64,000 bases of DNA from an alpha proteobacterium U9-1i (GCA_000974665.1 BBSY01000003.1:1136001-1200000), one strand, 5' to 3'. Numbered from the stretch's first letter, positions 42,762 to 52,079 are shown. Made by a program: numbers and translations. The notes: generated by a model from the letters alone, not told the origin.

Positions 42762-43574
42762 TTAGGCCGCGCGATGAATGCTGGAGACGTTGCCAGCGCG
42801 AGCGTTGGCGGCGGCCCAGTCGAGCGCGAAATCGGCAACTTGCTCCCAGCCCGGCTCGGCGCACGTCCAATGCGAACGATCGGCGTAAAGCTTGTACTCG
42901 GTCTTCGACGCGGCGCGCTTTTGCTTGTTGTACATCGCCTTCGTCATGCTCGCCGGGGCGATGAGATCGAGACCGCCACCGATCAGCAGCAACGGCGCGC
43001 GCGTTTTGCTGTTCCAAGTGATCGGTCCGGCGCCGCCGGACACGACGCCATCCCAGTAAATTTTGCCGGCTGTCGGCACGATGTAGCGGTTGAAATGCTC
43101 ATCCACCATGTCGCGAGGCAAGCCGTTGGCGAAGCGCTCGGCGAAGAACTTCTTCGTCATCGAGACGACCTTGGCGCCGCTAAAGGGATCGCCAAGGACG
43201 GGCAGCGCCGAGATCGCAGCTGTCAACGGAATGCCGATGCCTGGCGTAGGCGCTGGATCAATCGCGACACCCGCCACACCTAGGCCTTTGTCGAGCAAGT
43301 GCTGCACGAATACCCCGCCGGCCGAGTGGCCAATTAGGATCGGCGCTTCCGGAAGCTTGGCGATCTCACGCTCATAGTGCGCAACGATTTCCTTAGGGCC
43401 GAATTTGGTGAGGGCCTTGCGTGGATTGGCGCGGAGTTCCGCCGGTTCGCCGTCGTCATGCGGCCAATCTGGCGCAACCACATTGAAGCCCTTGGCTTCG
43501 TACCGCGCCTTCCAGTTCTCCCAACCCTTCGCGTTGAGCCAGGCGCCATGAATAAGCATGATGGTCTTGGTCAT
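42762..43574 (-). CDS. Alpha/beta hydrolase
   Basis: A 270-residue hydrolase beginning MTKTIMLIHGAWLNAKGWEN with nucleophile ILIGHSAGGVFVQHLLDKG. The acid and His positions (LLIGGGLDLIAPASM, ADRSHWTCAEPGW) fit a catalytic triad. GGGAGAGACC precedes ATG 43574; the longer frame to 43754 is not supported. It lies 21 bases upstream of the perhydrolase-like gene. The substrate is unknown. Confidence 0.9.
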   Translation of the reverse strand: MTKTIMLIHGAWLNAKGWENWKARYEAKGFNVVAPDWPHDDGEPAELRANPRKALTKFGPKEIVAHYEREIAKLPEAPILIGHSAGGVFVQHLLDKGLGVAGVAIDPAPTPGIGIPLTAAISALPVLGDPFSGAKVVSMTKKFFAERFANGLPRDMVDEHFNRYIVPTAGKIYWDGVVSGGAGPITWNSKTRAPLLLIGGGLDLIAPASMTKAMYNKQKRAASKTEYKLYADRSHWTCAEPGWEQVADFALDWAAANARAGNVSSIHRAA

Positions 43575-43671
43575 GTGGTCTCTCCCGTTCCTGACGAGAG
43601 ATTGCACCGCGGCGCGACGCGTAACCAGTTCTACGTAGGGCTGGCGACCTAATACTCTGGTATGAAAGCGA

Positions 43672-44886
43672 TCACGCGGACGCGGGCAATGTGACCACAA
43701 AAGTGGCGCCGCAATCGAGATTGCGCGCCTCGATAGAGCCGCCGTGTGCTTCAATGATTGAACGGCAAATCGCCAGCCCCATACCCATTCCGTTGTCTTT
43801 GGTTGTGAAGAAGCTCTCGAACAGACGCGGCAAGTTCTCAGGCGGAATACCTGGGCCGCAGTCTTCGACAGCGATTGTGATCTTCTCGCCGTCGCTTGCG
43901 CTGCGGACGATCAGTTGTCGCGACGTGGACGGCGCCATCGCCTGAATGGCGTTGACCGCCAAATTTACAATCACCTGCTGCAATTGTGTGCGGTCACCAT
44001 CGATAATGGGCAGATCGGGCGCCAAATCGAGCACAAGCGCTACCTCGTGGTGCTGCATCTCGTGGCGTACGAACGCCAATGCTTCGCCAATCACGGCGTT
44101 AAGCTGCACCGCTCCGCGTTCGGGTTTGCGATGCTGAGCCATGTCGCGCACGCGGGCGACGATGTCGGCGGCGCGGCGCGCGTCGGCGCCGACATTGGCG
44201 ATCAGGGTGCGCGCTTCGTCCAAGTTCGGCTCCGGTCGATTGAGCCAACGCAGGCCGGCGGACGCGTTGGTGGCGATCGCAGCCAACGGCTGGTTCACTT
44301 CGTGAGCGATCGAGGCGGTCAGCTCCCCAAGCATCGACACCCTTGCGGCATGGGCGAATTCCGCCTGCACGCGCTGTAGCATTTCCTGGGCGCGCACGCG
44401 TTCAGACACATCAATCACCCCGATCAGCAATTTGCCGTCGGCCACGCTCTCGGCCGGAAAGCACGCGGTGAACAAGGTTTCGAACTCGCGCCCATCGACA
44501 GCGCGAAGTTTGCATTCCGCCATAAAGCTTGGCTTGCCGCTTACGGCCGCAATCACGCTGCCAGCGAACACGTGGTTGCTGACGTCTGGCCAAAACGGCT
44601 CGACCGAATCCATCAACGGCGCTTTGTCGCCGCCCCCAAACAGCGTGACGGTGAGGTCGTTGACGTCGAGCACGCGGGTGGCGGCCATCATATCGCGCAC
44701 GATGGCGGGATTGGCGGCAAAGTGGGCGGCCAAATCCTTCACGCCCGTGGCGCGCATCTCACGCAGCATCGCGCCAACGCCCTTGAAGTCGAGCTCCCAG
44801 AACGACACCGCCATCGCCTGGAACATATTGCGGTAGCGATACTCGCTGTCGCGCAATTTTTGTTCGGTGTTGTCGCGCTCGCTCAT
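43672..44886 (-). CDS. PAS-sensor histidine kinase (FixL-like, soluble)
   Basis: A 404-residue cytosolic kinase. Residues about 10-165 form a PAS-like sensor region; the H-box is ASIAHEVNQPLAAI with His195; the ATPase has N-box VNLAVNAIQAM, G1 EDCGPGIPP, F-box LFESFFTTK and G2 NGMGMGLAI. No membrane segment is seen, so it senses a cytosolic signal. It is the third gene in an operon after a FixJ-like regulator and a lone receiver, which are its likely partners. Confidence 0.95.
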   Translation of the reverse strand: MSERDNTEQKLRDSEYRYRNMFQAMAVSFWELDFKGVGAMLREMRATGVKDLAAHFAANPAIVRDMMAATRVLDVNDLTVTLFGGGDKAPLMDSVEPFWPDVSNHVFAGSVIAAVSGKPSFMAECKLRAVDGREFETLFTACFPAESVADGKLLIGVIDVSERVRAQEMLQRVQAEFAHAARVSMLGELTASIAHEVNQPLAAIATNASAGLRWLNRPEPNLDEARTLIANVGADARRAADIVARVRDMAQHRKPERGAVQLNAVIGEALAFVRHEMQHHEVALVLDLAPDLPIIDGDRTQLQQVIVNLAVNAIQAMAPSTSRQLIVRSASDGEKITIAVEDCGPGIPPENLPRLFESFFTTKDNGMGMGLAICRSIIEAHGGSIEARNLDCGATFVVTLPASA

Positions 44887-44910
44887 CGGCCCCCACTAGC
44901 CCTAACGCGG

Positions 44911-45279
44911 TCAGCTTGCCAGCGCGCGCTCCAAACAATCGATCAATGCGTCCGGCGCGAACGGCTTCTTGAGCACGCAATGGGCGCCGCTTGCGCGGGC
45001 GCGTTCGTGGAGGTCCGCCTCGTTGCGCGCGGTGATCATGATCACCGGCGCATGGCAGCCGCCCTCCACGAGGCGCTGCTTCAACTCGATCCCGGAGAGA
45101 CCGGGCATTTGGATGTCGGTCACCACGCAAGCGCTGCCCGCGCCCCCGCCCGCCGCGAGAAACTCTTCGGCGGACGAAAAGCCGCTGGCGCGATAGCCAA
45201 GCGAACGCACCAAACCGACGAGCGCGACACGCAGGGAATCGTCGTCGTCAATGATGGAGATGAGCTTCTCTAAAGCCAC
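44911..45279 (-). CDS. Single-domain response regulator (receiver only)
   Basis: A 122-residue receiver with the acidic pocket DDDD at 11-14, phospho-acceptor Asp55 (VTDIQMPG) and Lys in LKKPFAPD. No output domain follows. It starts with GTG, 24 bases before the kinase gene. In such operons the lone receiver often serves as a phosphate sink or relay. Confidence 0.92.
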   Translation of the reverse strand: MALEKLISIIDDDDSLRVALVGLVRSLGYRASGFSSAEEFLAAGGGAGSACVVTDIQMPGLSGIELKQRLVEGGCHAPVIMITARNEADLHERARASGAHCVLKKPFAPDALIDCLERALAS

Positions 45280-45394
45280 GACGCCGATGTCCTGGCGCGT
45301 GTTCGCCGCGCCTTGTCCTGGAATGTCCCATGCGTGGGCGGCGGCGGGCAGCTATACTCAGGTGTTAATCGCATAAACGCTGGGCGGGCCTTGC

Positions 45395-46012
45395 CTAGTC
45401 CGACCGCAGATTGAGCGCTTCGGCCATGCGCACCAACTCGGCCAAGGACTTCGCGCCCATCTTCCGCATCGCCGCGCCACGATGAATCTTCACGGTGATT
45501 TCGCTGAGTGCGAGGTCCCCCGCCACCTGCTTATTCATTTTGCCGGCGGCGACGAGCGCCATGACTTGCCGCTCGCGCGGCGAAAGCGTCGCGTACTGTG
45601 ATTTCAAGGCGTCGGCCTTGCCGTCGCTCGCGCGGCGGGCGCGGTCGCGAGTGATGGCTTCGGAGACCGCGTCCAACATATCCTGATCGCGGAACGGTTT
45701 GGTGAGAAAATCGACAGCTCCGGCCTTCATGCCGCGTACCGACATTGGGACATCGCCATGACCGGACATCAGCACGACCGGAAGCCGGATGCCCAATTCG
45801 TTAAGCTGGGCTTGAAAGTCCAGACCGCTCACACCGGGCAATCGGATGTCCAACACCAGGCAAGCCGGCTGCTCCGGGCGCGGCGCGGACAGAAATTCAG
45901 CGACCGAGCCGTACAGACGCACTTCCAGGCCTACGGACCGAAACAGGCTCGACAACGCCGCCGCCAGCGGCGCGTCGTCGTCGATCACATGGACAATTGC
46001 TGCTTCAGTCAT
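45395..46012 (-). CDS. FixJ family response regulator
   Basis: A 205-residue regulator: receiver with Asp55 (LVLDIRLPG) and Lys in FLTKPFRDQD, then a LuxR-type helix-turn-helix (LSPRERQVMALVAAGKMNKQ and ALSEITVKIHRGAAMRKMGA). The start ATG 46012 opens directly into the receiver. First gene of the three-gene signalling operon. Its targets are unknown; the hydrolase genes downstream on the same strand are candidates. Confidence 0.94.
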   Translation of the reverse strand: MTEAAIVHVIDDDAPLAAALSSLFRSVGLEVRLYGSVAEFLSAPRPEQPACLVLDIRLPGVSGLDFQAQLNELGIRLPVVLMSGHGDVPMSVRGMKAGAVDFLTKPFRDQDMLDAVSEAITRDRARRASDGKADALKSQYATLSPRERQVMALVAAGKMNKQVAGDLALSEITVKIHRGAAMRKMGAKSLAELVRMAEALNLRSD

Positions 46013-46178
46013 GGGCCGGTCGGGTGTTCGGTTCCAAGGTGCCACGGCCCACGAGGCGCGGCCACTCATACCTGAGGATAGTCCCGTCGCGCAGTTCGTC
46101 GCTTGGCGCCGGCGCCCCGTCGCTCGGGCCACAGTCGCGCCCAAATTTCCATGCCCCTTGTGCACCGTGTGAGATTCG

Positions 46179-48140
46179 ATGGGACGGCGCTGGGAGGCGC
46201 GGGGGCGGATGCCACTCAATATCTCAACACAATCCGGCGACAACCAGGACTCCAAGCGCGCCACAGAAGACGCGCTAGACCTCGCGCCGGGCTCGCTCAA
46301 CGAAGCGCTGCGTCGCTGGATTGACGGTGGCGAACGATCCGCAGCCGAACGCGAGCGGATCTTGCGCGCCGCGCCTGGCTACCCCGACCAACTCGCTTAC
46401 GCGGCGGCGGCCCTCGTCAATGATGGCGCCCCGGCGTCAGCGCTGGACATGTGCGGCCTGGCCCTCAGCCTCCAACCCGACAACGCCAAGGCGCTGAACG
46501 TGCAAGGCGTTGCCCTACGCCAGCTTGACCGCGCCGAGGAAGCTGAAAACAGTTATCGCAGCGCTTTGGCGGCGGCGCCGGATTTCGTCGATGCGTGGTG
46601 CAACCTTGCGAACCTGCTGGCGCAACTGAACCGCAAGGATGACGCGCGCACCGCCTACGACGCGGCGCTGCGGGTTGATCCGCACTTCGCGTACGCACTG
46701 AACGCCCGCGGCCAATTGAACATGCAAACCGCGCGCTACGAGGACGCGGCGGCGGACTTCGAGTCCCTCTTGGGCGTTGCGCCAGATCACAAGACGGCTT
46801 TGAGCGATTTGCTGGCCGCACGTCGGCACAATTGTGATTGGCGCGAACATGACCGTCTGCTCGCTCAACTCAAATCGGACTGGCGCGCGGGGCGCCGGCA
46901 AATCACGCCTTTTGGCAGCTTGACACTGCTGGCCAATCCTGCCGACCAATTGCGCTGTGCGCAGCGGTTCGTACGCGAACAACCGACGCTCGCGCCAATT
47001 GCGGCGCGAGCCGGGGCGCGTTCTAACGACAAGCGTCGCGTCGGCTACCTCTCACCGGATTTTCGCGATCACGCCACATCGTTGTTGGGCGTCGAAGTGT
47101 TTGAACGGCACGACCGATCCAAGTTCGACGTGACGGCCTTCAGCTGCGGCTCACGCGGCGACGATGACATGCGCCTACGCCTTGCTCGCGCGTTCGATGC
47201 GTTCGTCGACGTCCGTGGCGCAGGCGCAACAGACATTGCGGCGGCCATGGCAGCGCACGACCTTGATATCGCGGTTGATATGGGCGGCTATACGCGAGGC
47301 GCCGTGCCCGCCGCATTCGCGGCGCGCGTTGCGCCGGCGCAAGTATCCTACTTCGTCTACCCGGGCACGCTTGGCGCCCCCTATTTCGACTACATCATCG
47401 CTGACGATACGTTGATCCCGTCCGAACTCGCGCAGCATTATGCAGAGAAGATCGTGCGTATGCCGCATTCCTATCAGCCCAATTCACGACGCCCCACGCC
47501 GCCGCGAGTGGAACGCGCCGCACACGGCCTGCCCGAAGACGTCGCTGTATTGTGCTGCTTCAACGCCGCGGCAAAAATATCGCCGGAAATATTCGCAAGT
47601 TGGATGCGCATACTTCACGCCTGCGACGCCGTGCTTTGGCTTCAGACAAGCGCACCCGCCGCACGCAACCTTCGCACCGAGGCACGTGACGCCGGCATTT
47701 CGCCAGATCGGCTGGTCTTCGCAGGCATGCTTGAGTGGGAGGACCATCTGGCACGGCTCGCCCTTGCCGACCTGGTGCTGGACACCTCGCCGTATGGTGC
47801 GCACACGACCGCCAGCGACGCGCTGTGGATGGGCGTTCCGGTCATCACAACGCCGGGCGATACGTTTGCCAGTCGGGTTGCGGCGAGCCTGCTAAACGCC
47901 GTTGGCATGCCAGAACTCATCGCAAAGGATCGTGCGACCTATGAGGCGCTGGCGATTGCGCTAGCCAACGCGCCGAAGCAACGCGCCGTGCTGCGGACGA
48001 AACTCCTCGCGCAACGCGAGACCGCGCCCCTATTCGACATCGCCGCTTATACGAGTGCTCTTGAGCGCGGCTACGAGATCATGGCCAAGCGCGCCAGCGC
48101 GGGCGAACCGCCGCGAGACATCAACATACCCGCGCGCTGA
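46179..48140 (+). CDS. TPR-containing O-GlcNAc transferase-like protein (SPINDLY family)
   Basis: A 653-residue protein. Residues about 55-215 are TPR repeats (ALNVQGVALRQLDRAEEAEN, AWCNLANLLAQLNRKDDART, ALNARGQLNMQTARYEDAAA). Residues 280-640 are the family 41 glycosyltransferase: RVGYLSPDFRDHATSLLGVE, DMGGYTRGAVPAAFAARVAP, VSYFVYPGTLGAPYFDYIIA and LDTSPYGAHTTASDALWMGV. It probably adds a sugar to Ser/Thr of proteins. It is convergent with a pilus operon four bases away. A second ATG at 46209 is possible. Confidence 0.93.
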   Translation: MGRRWEARGRMPLNISTQSGDNQDSKRATEDALDLAPGSLNEALRRWIDGGERSAAERERILRAAPGYPDQLAYAAAALVNDGAPASALDMCGLALSLQPDNAKALNVQGVALRQLDRAEEAENSYRSALAAAPDFVDAWCNLANLLAQLNRKDDARTAYDAALRVDPHFAYALNARGQLNMQTARYEDAAADFESLLGVAPDHKTALSDLLAARRHNCDWREHDRLLAQLKSDWRAGRRQITPFGSLTLLANPADQLRCAQRFVREQPTLAPIAARAGARSNDKRRVGYLSPDFRDHATSLLGVEVFERHDRSKFDVTAFSCGSRGDDDMRLRLARAFDAFVDVRGAGATDIAAAMAAHDLDIAVDMGGYTRGAVPAAFAARVAPAQVSYFVYPGTLGAPYFDYIIADDTLIPSELAQHYAEKIVRMPHSYQPNSRRPTPPRVERAAHGLPEDVAVLCCFNAAAKISPEIFASWMRILHACDAVLWLQTSAPAARNLRTEARDAGISPDRLVFAGMLEWEDHLARLALADLVLDTSPYGAHTTASDALWMGVPVITTPGDTFASRVAASLLNAVGMPELIAKDRATYEALAIALANAPKQRAVLRTKLLAQRETAPLFDIAAYTSALERGYEIMAKRASAGEPPRDINIPAR

Positions 48141-48144
48141 GCAT

Positions 48145-48615
48145 TCACCATTCGACGCTGATCGTCACTGTATCTGAATAGGCGCCCACTGGCGCCGCAG
48201 GCGCCGCAGCGATGCGTCCGTAAACCGGCGTGCTTGAGTTCCACGTGAGCAACGAGAGAGTGTTGTTGATGGTGCGGTCGGGATAGCCGCCTGTTCCGTC
48301 ACCCCAAATCTGGGTTCGGCCGGCGTTGGTGTAAAGATTATAGTTGAGTAGGTTCGCGCCACTCTTGAGCTTGCGCTGCGCAACCGTGCCGTTAATGCCG
48401 CCACCGATACCGACGTCTATCGCGCTCAAAGCGGCGATGCCGCTGCACGACACCTCGATGGCGCCGGCGCCATCGAGAGGGGCGCTGTCGAGCGGTTCGA
48501 ATGCGCCAAACGTCAGCGGCGCGGCGCTTACCTCGCACGAGCACAGCACGCAGATAGCCTGCGCCTGAGGTACGCAGAGCGCCACCAGCATCAAAATCAA
48601 CGTCAACGCACGCAA
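48145..48615 (-). CDS. Spore coat U domain protein, likely pilus tip subunit (single domain)
   Basis: A 156-residue secreted protein: signal peptide ending PQAQA, then one SCPU domain with CEVSAAPLTFGAFEP, YNLYTNAGRTQIWGDGTGGY and the terminal strand YSDTVTISVEW. As last gene of the csu-like operon it occupies the place of the tip adhesin CsuE, which in Acinetobacter has two such domains. Here only one is present. It overlaps the usher gene by 13 bases. Confidence 0.9.
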   Translation of the reverse strand: MRALTLILMLVALCVPQAQAICVLCSCEVSAAPLTFGAFEPLDSAPLDGAGAIEVSCSGIAALSAIDVGIGGGINGTVAQRKLKSGANLLNYNLYTNAGRTQIWGDGTGGYPDRTINNTLSLLTWNSSTPVYGRIAAAPAAPVGAYSDTVTISVEW

Positions 48616-50825
48616 CGCAGCGGCTCCACTTCATCCAACGCTTGGGACGTCACCACGACGCGGCACGCATAAGCTTCCGCCACGAGCGTTGATATGCCGA
48701 CGACCGCGGACAGATAGGCGCGACCGTCGCCGCCGATTGGGAAGCGTGCGAGATCCGTGTCGCGCACCAGGACCGCGCCCTCCGGCAACGCGTCGTTATT
48801 CTCATCGACGATGCGCACTTCGCCCGCGCGACCTTCGGCGACGGCGAAATCCACGCGCACGCCGCTGCGCGCGCCCGTGCGCACGGCAACTTCGTCCTGC
48901 GCGATACTGGCTTCGATGGGTAGATCGTCCAGGCTCACGCCGAGGCGGTTCTGGTCATAGCTGCGCAGCCCGGTAACCAGGAGGCGTCCGTGCTGATCGG
49001 TGCGGCCAATCAATCGGCGATCGTGCAGAACGCCAATCTGCGCCACGCCGACATCAACCAGCGCAAAGCTGTCCCGGATGGGCCGCGCGATCATTGTCGC
49101 GCCGTCGATCCAAACCAGCGCGCTTTCGAACTGGCCACGCAAGCCGTCCGCGCCCGCGGCGTGTGCGGCTTCAAGGCGTGCCTCAAATGCGCGCGCGCGC
49201 AGAGCTGCGGCAGCTTCCCAACGACGTGTTTCGCCTTGCGCGGCGCCGATGCGCCAACCCCAGCCGCCTTCGGCGGGCGTCGCGCGCTGTGCACGCGCAC
49301 GCACACTTATGCCGTCTGCATCCGATTGCACAGCGGTCGAAGCGCTGCCTCGCCTTCCAAGCGGACGCACGAACGTGACGCTCGCGGTCGTGAATGCTTG
49401 CTCTCCATCGTCAACATGAAGCGCGTTGATCGCGAGTGCGCCAAGCCGCCCTGCGGGCGGCGCAAAGCCTAGGCTCCAGGTTTCCACGCGTTCGAACGCA
49501 GTCGTCTCCTGCGAGGCTGCAGCCAGGGATAGGGCGCCGTACCTGCCGAGCGCCCAGCCAATCGTGCCTTGCGCGCGCCGGCGCGCGGTATCTTCTTGGC
49601 CTAGGCGGGAAAAATCGTCGCTCGTGGTTTCTGCATCAATTGCGAAGGAAAAGCGTGCGCCTTGCCAGGCCCATCCCATTCCGAGGCTTTGGCCGTCGCC
49701 GAGGCGCGTCTCGCTGTGCGCAACGCGAACATTGACTTCGCCCAGCGTTGGGCGTGCGAGCGCGAGGCCTGCGCCCACCAACGAAGCACCTCCCGACACC
49801 TCAAGCCGAGCTTCGGCGGTGAGCCAGTCCGTGACCCCATGACGATACGCGCCAAGCGCAAAGGCGTCGCCATAGTCGAAACTCGCTCTCGCGAAATTTC
49901 TCCGCGTGGCGCCGGCGGCGACAGAGAAATCCGTGAGACCAGCGCGAAGCAAGCTTGGGCTTGCATAGAATGGCGCGGTCACATTTTGCTGACGCCCGAG
50001 CGCATCGGTGACCACAAGCTGCGCAACTCCCCCGCCGGCGATGACCGGCGTATCGGTGAGATCGAACGGGCCGGCGTCGACACGCTGGCGAGTTTGCAGC
50101 GCGCCGTTGATGTAAAGATCCACCACCGACGGCGCGGCCGCCTCGCCCGAGAATGTCGGCAGCGGAAATGGGACGAAGCTCGGGTCGACGGCGAACTCCG
50201 TGCCCCATTGGACGCCTGCGAAGCGGAACGCCGCGCCCGAGGCGGTGGCGGGCGCAAGGGCGTCACCCAGGCGCACGCTTTGGCGCGCGTTGGGGCGATC
50301 GAACGTCCACGCTGTGTCGAGGCGGATGAGCGCGCCTGCCTCCGCGCCCATGAGCCACGCAATGGCGCCACGGCCGCCGGGCCGGAAGAGGCCTAAATCA
50401 AACGCCCCGGAAACCTGTCCCCCGCCCTCATCGGCATAGGTGGCGACAAGATCGGCGTTCAAAAAACCGCCAACGCCGACTTGCAATGGCGTCATCTCTG
50501 GGTCGGCGGCGCGCACGCGTTGGTGTGCGAAGCACGCTGACGCGCAGGTGATCTCAACGGCCTGATCGGCTTCGACGAACCGGTAGCTGAGGCCAGCGAT
50601 ATCCGAGAGCGGCGACGGCTCCGATTGGTTTGTCGACGCAGAGATTCCAAGCGCTCGAAGCGTTTCGGCAGCTGCGTAGATTTCATCGCCGCGCCGCCAG
50701 GCGATGGCCTCGACGGCCGCGTCGTTGCCGAGCAAACGAAACTCGACCGCGATCGGTTCGAGCCCATGGGCCCAGGCTGGCGCCGCAACGGCGCTAACGC
50801 ACGCCGACAAGAGCCAACGGCGCAT
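48603..50825 (-). CDS. Outer membrane usher of an archaic chaperone-usher pilus (CsuD-like)
   Basis: A 740-residue outer membrane pore that assembles pilus subunits. Signal peptide residues 1-19; an N-terminal domain ending with DMTPLQ-type sequences around 120; beta barrel with plug region VDLYINGALQTRQRVDAGPF; and C-terminal domain with GVSLDDLPIEASIAQDEVAV and RIVDENNDALPEGAVLVRDT. Length fits CsuD-type ushers. The gene overlaps the chaperone gene by 32 bases. Confidence 0.94.
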   Translation of the reverse strand: MRRWLLSACVSAVAAPAWAHGLEPIAVEFRLLGNDAAVEAIAWRRGDEIYAAAETLRALGISASTNQSEPSPLSDIAGLSYRFVEADQAVEITCASACFAHQRVRAADPEMTPLQVGVGGFLNADLVATYADEGGGQVSGAFDLGLFRPGGRGAIAWLMGAEAGALIRLDTAWTFDRPNARQSVRLGDALAPATASGAAFRFAGVQWGTEFAVDPSFVPFPLPTFSGEAAAPSVVDLYINGALQTRQRVDAGPFDLTDTPVIAGGGVAQLVVTDALGRQQNVTAPFYASPSLLRAGLTDFSVAAGATRRNFARASFDYGDAFALGAYRHGVTDWLTAEARLEVSGGASLVGAGLALARPTLGEVNVRVAHSETRLGDGQSLGMGWAWQGARFSFAIDAETTSDDFSRLGQEDTARRRAQGTIGWALGRYGALSLAAASQETTAFERVETWSLGFAPPAGRLGALAINALHVDDGEQAFTTASVTFVRPLGRRGSASTAVQSDADGISVRARAQRATPAEGGWGWRIGAAQGETRRWEAAAALRARAFEARLEAAHAAGADGLRGQFESALVWIDGATMIARPIRDSFALVDVGVAQIGVLHDRRLIGRTDQHGRLLVTGLRSYDQNRLGVSLDDLPIEASIAQDEVAVRTGARSGVRVDFAVAEGRAGEVRIVDENNDALPEGAVLVRDTDLARFPIGGDGRAYLSAVVGISTLVAEAYACRVVVTSQALDEVEPLRCVR

Positions 50826-51498
50826 CGAGCACGAGGGTGTCAGTTGAGAGCGCCGGTTGGTTCAAGGTTGTGTAGCTGACGCGCAGCGCGCCAACGCCGT
50901 TTGGCGCGGGCCGCGTCACCTCTTCACCGGCCAGCAGATAGCGCGGCATGTCGGGCAGCGACGCGTCGGCGCCGTATTGAACGTCGGCGATCCGGACGAC
51001 GCTGGTGCCGATGTTGGAAAGGACCACCGCGCCGTCGCGCGATCGGCGCGCTTCGAGCGCGGTGGTTGCGCCGCGCGGGGGAGCAAACACAGGCAGCGAC
51101 ATTTGCAGCTGGACGCGAAGCCCGGCTCCGGCCTCTGCAGCGGGGAGCTGCCGCAGGATGAGGCGGTAGGCGGCTTCGCGTCCAGCTTCGCGCGCGGCGG
51201 CCATGATCGCCAGGCGCACGATCTGTTCTTGGCCCGGCCGGACAGCGAACACGCTGGGCGCCACGACCACGTCAGTCGTTTCACTCAGAACGTCGGCGCC
51301 ATCGTCCTGGCTCCAGGCGAATACGTTGACTTCGAACATCATCTCCGTGTCGCGCCGGTTGTGGACGCGCACCGAGGCCAAGCGGCGCTCCGGCGCCACT
51401 TGGATGATCACCGGCGTGACCTGCACGCCGTTCGTCTCGGCTGAGGCCGGCGGAATAAGCGGCATCGCCAGGGGCACGAGAAGGAGCGCCGGGCGCAT
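50794..51498 (-). CDS. Periplasmic pilus chaperone (CsuC-like)
   Basis: A 234-residue PapD-like chaperone with signal peptide ending PPASA. VTPVIIQVAPERRLASVRVH is the donor-strand edge, and VFAVRPGQEQIVRLAIMA the G1 region; the C-terminal lobe includes VVLSNIGTSVVRIADVQYG. Its start codon overlaps the stop of the major subunit gene by one base, so translation is coupled. It would hold spore coat U subunits in the periplasm for the usher. Confidence 0.92.
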   Translation of the reverse strand: MRPALLLVPLAMPLIPPASAETNGVQVTPVIIQVAPERRLASVRVHNRRDTEMMFEVNVFAWSQDDGADVLSETTDVVVAPSVFAVRPGQEQIVRLAIMAAAREAGREAAYRLILRQLPAAEAGAGLRVQLQMSLPVFAPPRGATTALEARRSRDGAVVLSNIGTSVVRIADVQYGADASLPDMPRYLLAGEEVTRPAPNGVGALRVSYTTLNQPALSTDTLVLDAPLALVGVR

Positions 51499-52007
51499 CA
51501 ATACGTCACCGTGACTGTAACGGTGTCGCTGAACGCGCCCGCTGGCGCGGTCTGGTTGGCAGGCACGCGGCCGAAGACGTCGATGTCCTGTTCGGCGCCA
51601 CTGCCCGTGCCGGCCACTGTGTTTACGCCGGCTGTTTCGCCCCACACGTTGGTGCGGCCAGCGTTCCGGTAGAGTGAATACGTGAGCGTGTCCGCGCCGG
51701 CGGTCATGCGGCGGCTCGCGACTGTGGCGCCGGCGCCGAGGCCTTCATCCAGCGAGACCACATAGGCGGTGCCGTTGGTGCACGTGACGCCGATGCTTGT
51801 GCCAATGTCGAGCGGGCTCGCCGCGACGGGATCATAGTCGCCGAACAGCAGATCGGACGCGTCCACGCTGCAGCTGGCGACGACGGTCGCTGTGATCGCC
51901 ATCGTGTCGCTGTCGGTCGCTGCATGGGCGTTGAACGCGGCGGCGGCCGTTAGCGCGAGGCCGAGTATTGCCCTCCTCGCCAACAACGAAAACATCTGCG
52001 ATGTCAC
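51498..52007 (-). CDS. Spore coat U domain protein, likely major pilin (CsuA/B-like)
   Basis: A 169-residue secreted pilin: signal peptide ending FNAHA, then TMAITATVVASCSVDASDLL, YSLYRNAGRTNVWGETAG and the terminal strand FSDTVTVTVTY. Two cysteines form the usual disulfide. It is the first gene of the pilus operon and the only subunit before the chaperone, whereas Acinetobacter csu has three. The start is GTG 52007 or ATG 51995; the latter leaves a better signal peptide. Confidence 0.92.
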   Translation of the reverse strand: MTSQMFSLLARRAILGLALTAAAAFNAHAATDSDTMAITATVVASCSVDASDLLFGDYDPVAASPLDIGTSIGVTCTNGTAYVVSLDEGLGAGATVASRRMTAGADTLTYSLYRNAGRTNVWGETAGVNTVAGTGSGAEQDIDVFGRVPANQTAPAGAFSDTVTVTVTY

Positions 52008-52061
52008 ACGCTCTACCCTTGGTTTAGGTCATTCGGGTTAGTCTGACAGACGTGTGTTTCC

Positions 52062-52079
52062 TTTGCATAATCGTGCAAA
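52062..52079. promoter_or_regulatory. Inverted repeat in the pilus/PAS divergent promoter region
   Basis: TTTGCA-TAATCG-TGCAAA is a perfect 6-6-6 inverted repeat, and GTCTG-A-CAGAC (52041-52051) lies just beside it. Both lie in the 198-base region between the pilus operon (52007) and the Phd-like/PAS gene (52206). They may be operator sites for one or both units; the regulator is unknown. Confidence 0.45.
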
